DNA of 6,129 bases from SKNW01 sp050485865 (lineage in GTDB: Bacteria; Gemmatimonadota; Gemmatimonadetes; Longimicrobiales; Gaopeijiaceae), in contig JBJHCE010000172.1 of NCBI GenBank assembly GCA_050485865.1, forward strand, positions 1-6,129, in the 5' to 3' direction. This document shows positions 5,288 through 6,129 of this stretch, piece after piece; the stretch's first letter is position 1, and each line of letters begins with the position of its first letter. The notes beneath the pieces are model-generated. The model had not been told where the DNA came from and made no database searches. It was given only the letters and a program-made list of their open reading frames with translations. A program made the translations under genes and the position numbers.

Positions 5288-6129
5288 ATGAACCCCATCG
5301 TCATCGTTTCCCTCGCGATCCTCGCACTTCCCGGTGCCGCCCCGTCCGCCGGCCCCGGTCCCGCGGCCCCCCTCACCCTTGCCTCCGACACGATCCCTCC
5401 CGACACCGTCATCGAGGTCCGGGGGGTCATCGTCCGCTCCACGCGGACCGGCCAGCGGGTGCAGGACGACCCGATCCGGGTCGAGATCGTGGACCGGGAG
5501 GAGATCGAGGAGAAACTCCTGATGCGCCCCGGGAGCATCGCCATGCTTCTCGCGGAAATGGGCGGCATTCGCCTCCAGACCACGAGCGCCGGGCTCGGAA
5601 GCTCGGTGGTCCGGATCCAGGGGATGCCCGCACGCTACGTCCTCCTCCTCCAGGACGGCCTCCCCCTTCACGGGGGCACCCCCGGCGGCCTCGGGGTCCT
5701 CCAGATCCCCCCCGCCGATCTCGAGCAGGTGGAGGTGATCAAGGGCTCGGCCTCGGCCCTCTACGGGGGGGAGGCCCTCGGGGGCGTCGTGAACCTCGTG
5801 TCCCGGCGCCCGGGAGACGACGCGGCCGTGGAGCTCATCCTGAACGGGACCTCCCGGGGCGGGGGCGACGTCGTGGCGTACCTCGAAACGCCCCTGTCCG
5901 GGGGATGGAGCGGGTCCGCTCTCCTCGGCGGGCACCGGCAGGGAGCCCGGGACCTGGACGCCTCGGGGTGGGCCGACCTCCCGGCCCACGACCGGGGGAC
6001 ACTCCGGCTCCGGGCCTTCCACGAGGGCGAGGGGGGGCGGACCTTCCTCGTCACCACCGGGCTCCTGGCGGAGGACCGGACCGGGGGCACCCTTCCGGGA
6101 AGGACCCTTCCACCGGGCGAGCCCTGGGG
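5288..6129 (+). CDS. TonB-dependent outer-membrane receptor, BtuB/CirA class (3' partial)
   Basis: The frame from ATG 5288 stays open for 280 codons to the right edge. Residues 1-21 (MNPIVIVSLAILALPGAAPSA) form a signal peptide that lacks a basic n-region. DTVIEV at 39-44 is in the position of a TonB box. The plug domain follows: VEIVDREEIEE (65-75), RIQGMPARYVLLLQDGLPL (109-127) and VEVIKGSASALYGGEALGG (148-166) leading into VVNLVSRRP, all hallmark positions of PF07715. Barrel strands begin at about 180. There is no N-terminal carboxypeptidase-regulatory or signalling domain, so this is a compact transporter unlike the Oar-type protein at the left edge. It would import a scarce ligand (siderophore, cobalamin, metal chelate or oligosaccharide) with TonB-ExbBD energy; the ligand cannot be read from this part. 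ATG 5252 is an in-frame alternative, but its 12 extra codons show poor codon bias and run through the palindrome. Confidence 0.9.
   Translation, partial: MNPIVIVSLAILALPGAAPSAGPGPAAPLTLASDTIPPDTVIEVRGVIVRSTRTGQRVQDDPIRVEIVDREEIEEKLLMRPGSIAMLLAEMGGIRLQTTSAGLGSSVVRIQGMPARYVLLLQDGLPLHGGTPGGLGVLQIPPADLEQVEVIKGSASALYGGEALGGVVNLVSRRPGDDAAVELILNGTSRGGGDVVAYLETPLSGGWSGSALLGGHRQGARDLDASGWADLPAHDRGTLRLRAFHEGEGGRTFLVTTGLLAEDRTGGTLPGRTLPPGEPW

Noticed and set aside
5174..6022. Minus-strand extension that would make the deacetylase 519 codons long
   Set aside because: The extra N-terminal part is antisense to the clear plug domain of the second receptor, is low-complexity Gly/Pro/Asp sequence, and has no signal peptide or family match.
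1..6129. Defence, CRISPR, secretion or biosynthetic system
   Set aside because: No nuclease, helicase, toxin, repeat array, transposase or synthetase motifs were seen; all genes are envelope proteins of known families.

Overview
This very GC-rich window, with third codon positions mostly G or C, comes from a diderm (Gram-negative type) bacterium, because it encodes two TonB-dependent outer-membrane receptors. An Oar-like receptor carrying Spy/LTxxQ-type helical modules, together with the codon bias, suggests Gemmatimonadota or a similar high-GC soil or marine lineage (for example Acidobacteriota). The phylum is an inference and no marker gene is present.

Layout. (1) 1-3240, plus strand: the 3' part of a large Oar-like TonB-dependent receptor. 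Its beta-barrel is followed by a 19-glycine run and a 276-residue, mostly helical C-terminal domain with two apparent LTxxQ-type modules. (2) 3241-3306: a short spacer with a GC-rich hairpin that ends against a strong Shine-Dalgarno. (3) 3307-4503, plus strand: a multi-pass family 3 acyltransferase (OpgC-like), probably co-transcribed with the receptor. (4) 4463-5173, minus strand: a secreted NodB-type polysaccharide deacetylase whose 3' end overlaps the acyltransferase tail to tail by 41 bp. (5) 5174-5287: a 114-bp divergent intergenic region with a 17-bp imperfect palindrome next to a -10-like TATCAT. (6) 5288-6129, plus strand: the N-terminal part of a second TonB-dependent receptor (BtuB/CirA class), probably translated from a leaderless mRNA and running off the right edge.

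How the genes fit together. All four products belong to the cell envelope: two outer-membrane transporters, one inner-membrane enzyme that adds acyl groups to glycans, and one exported enzyme that removes N-acetyl groups from glycans. A shared role in glycan modification or uptake is plausible but not shown by the sequence. No mobile element, CRISPR array, RNA gene or attachment site was seen. The most unusual points are the receptor's C-terminal chaperone- or metal-sensor-like domain, the His-to-Asp change at a deacetylase zinc-ligand position, and the compact operator plus leaderless start before the second receptor.
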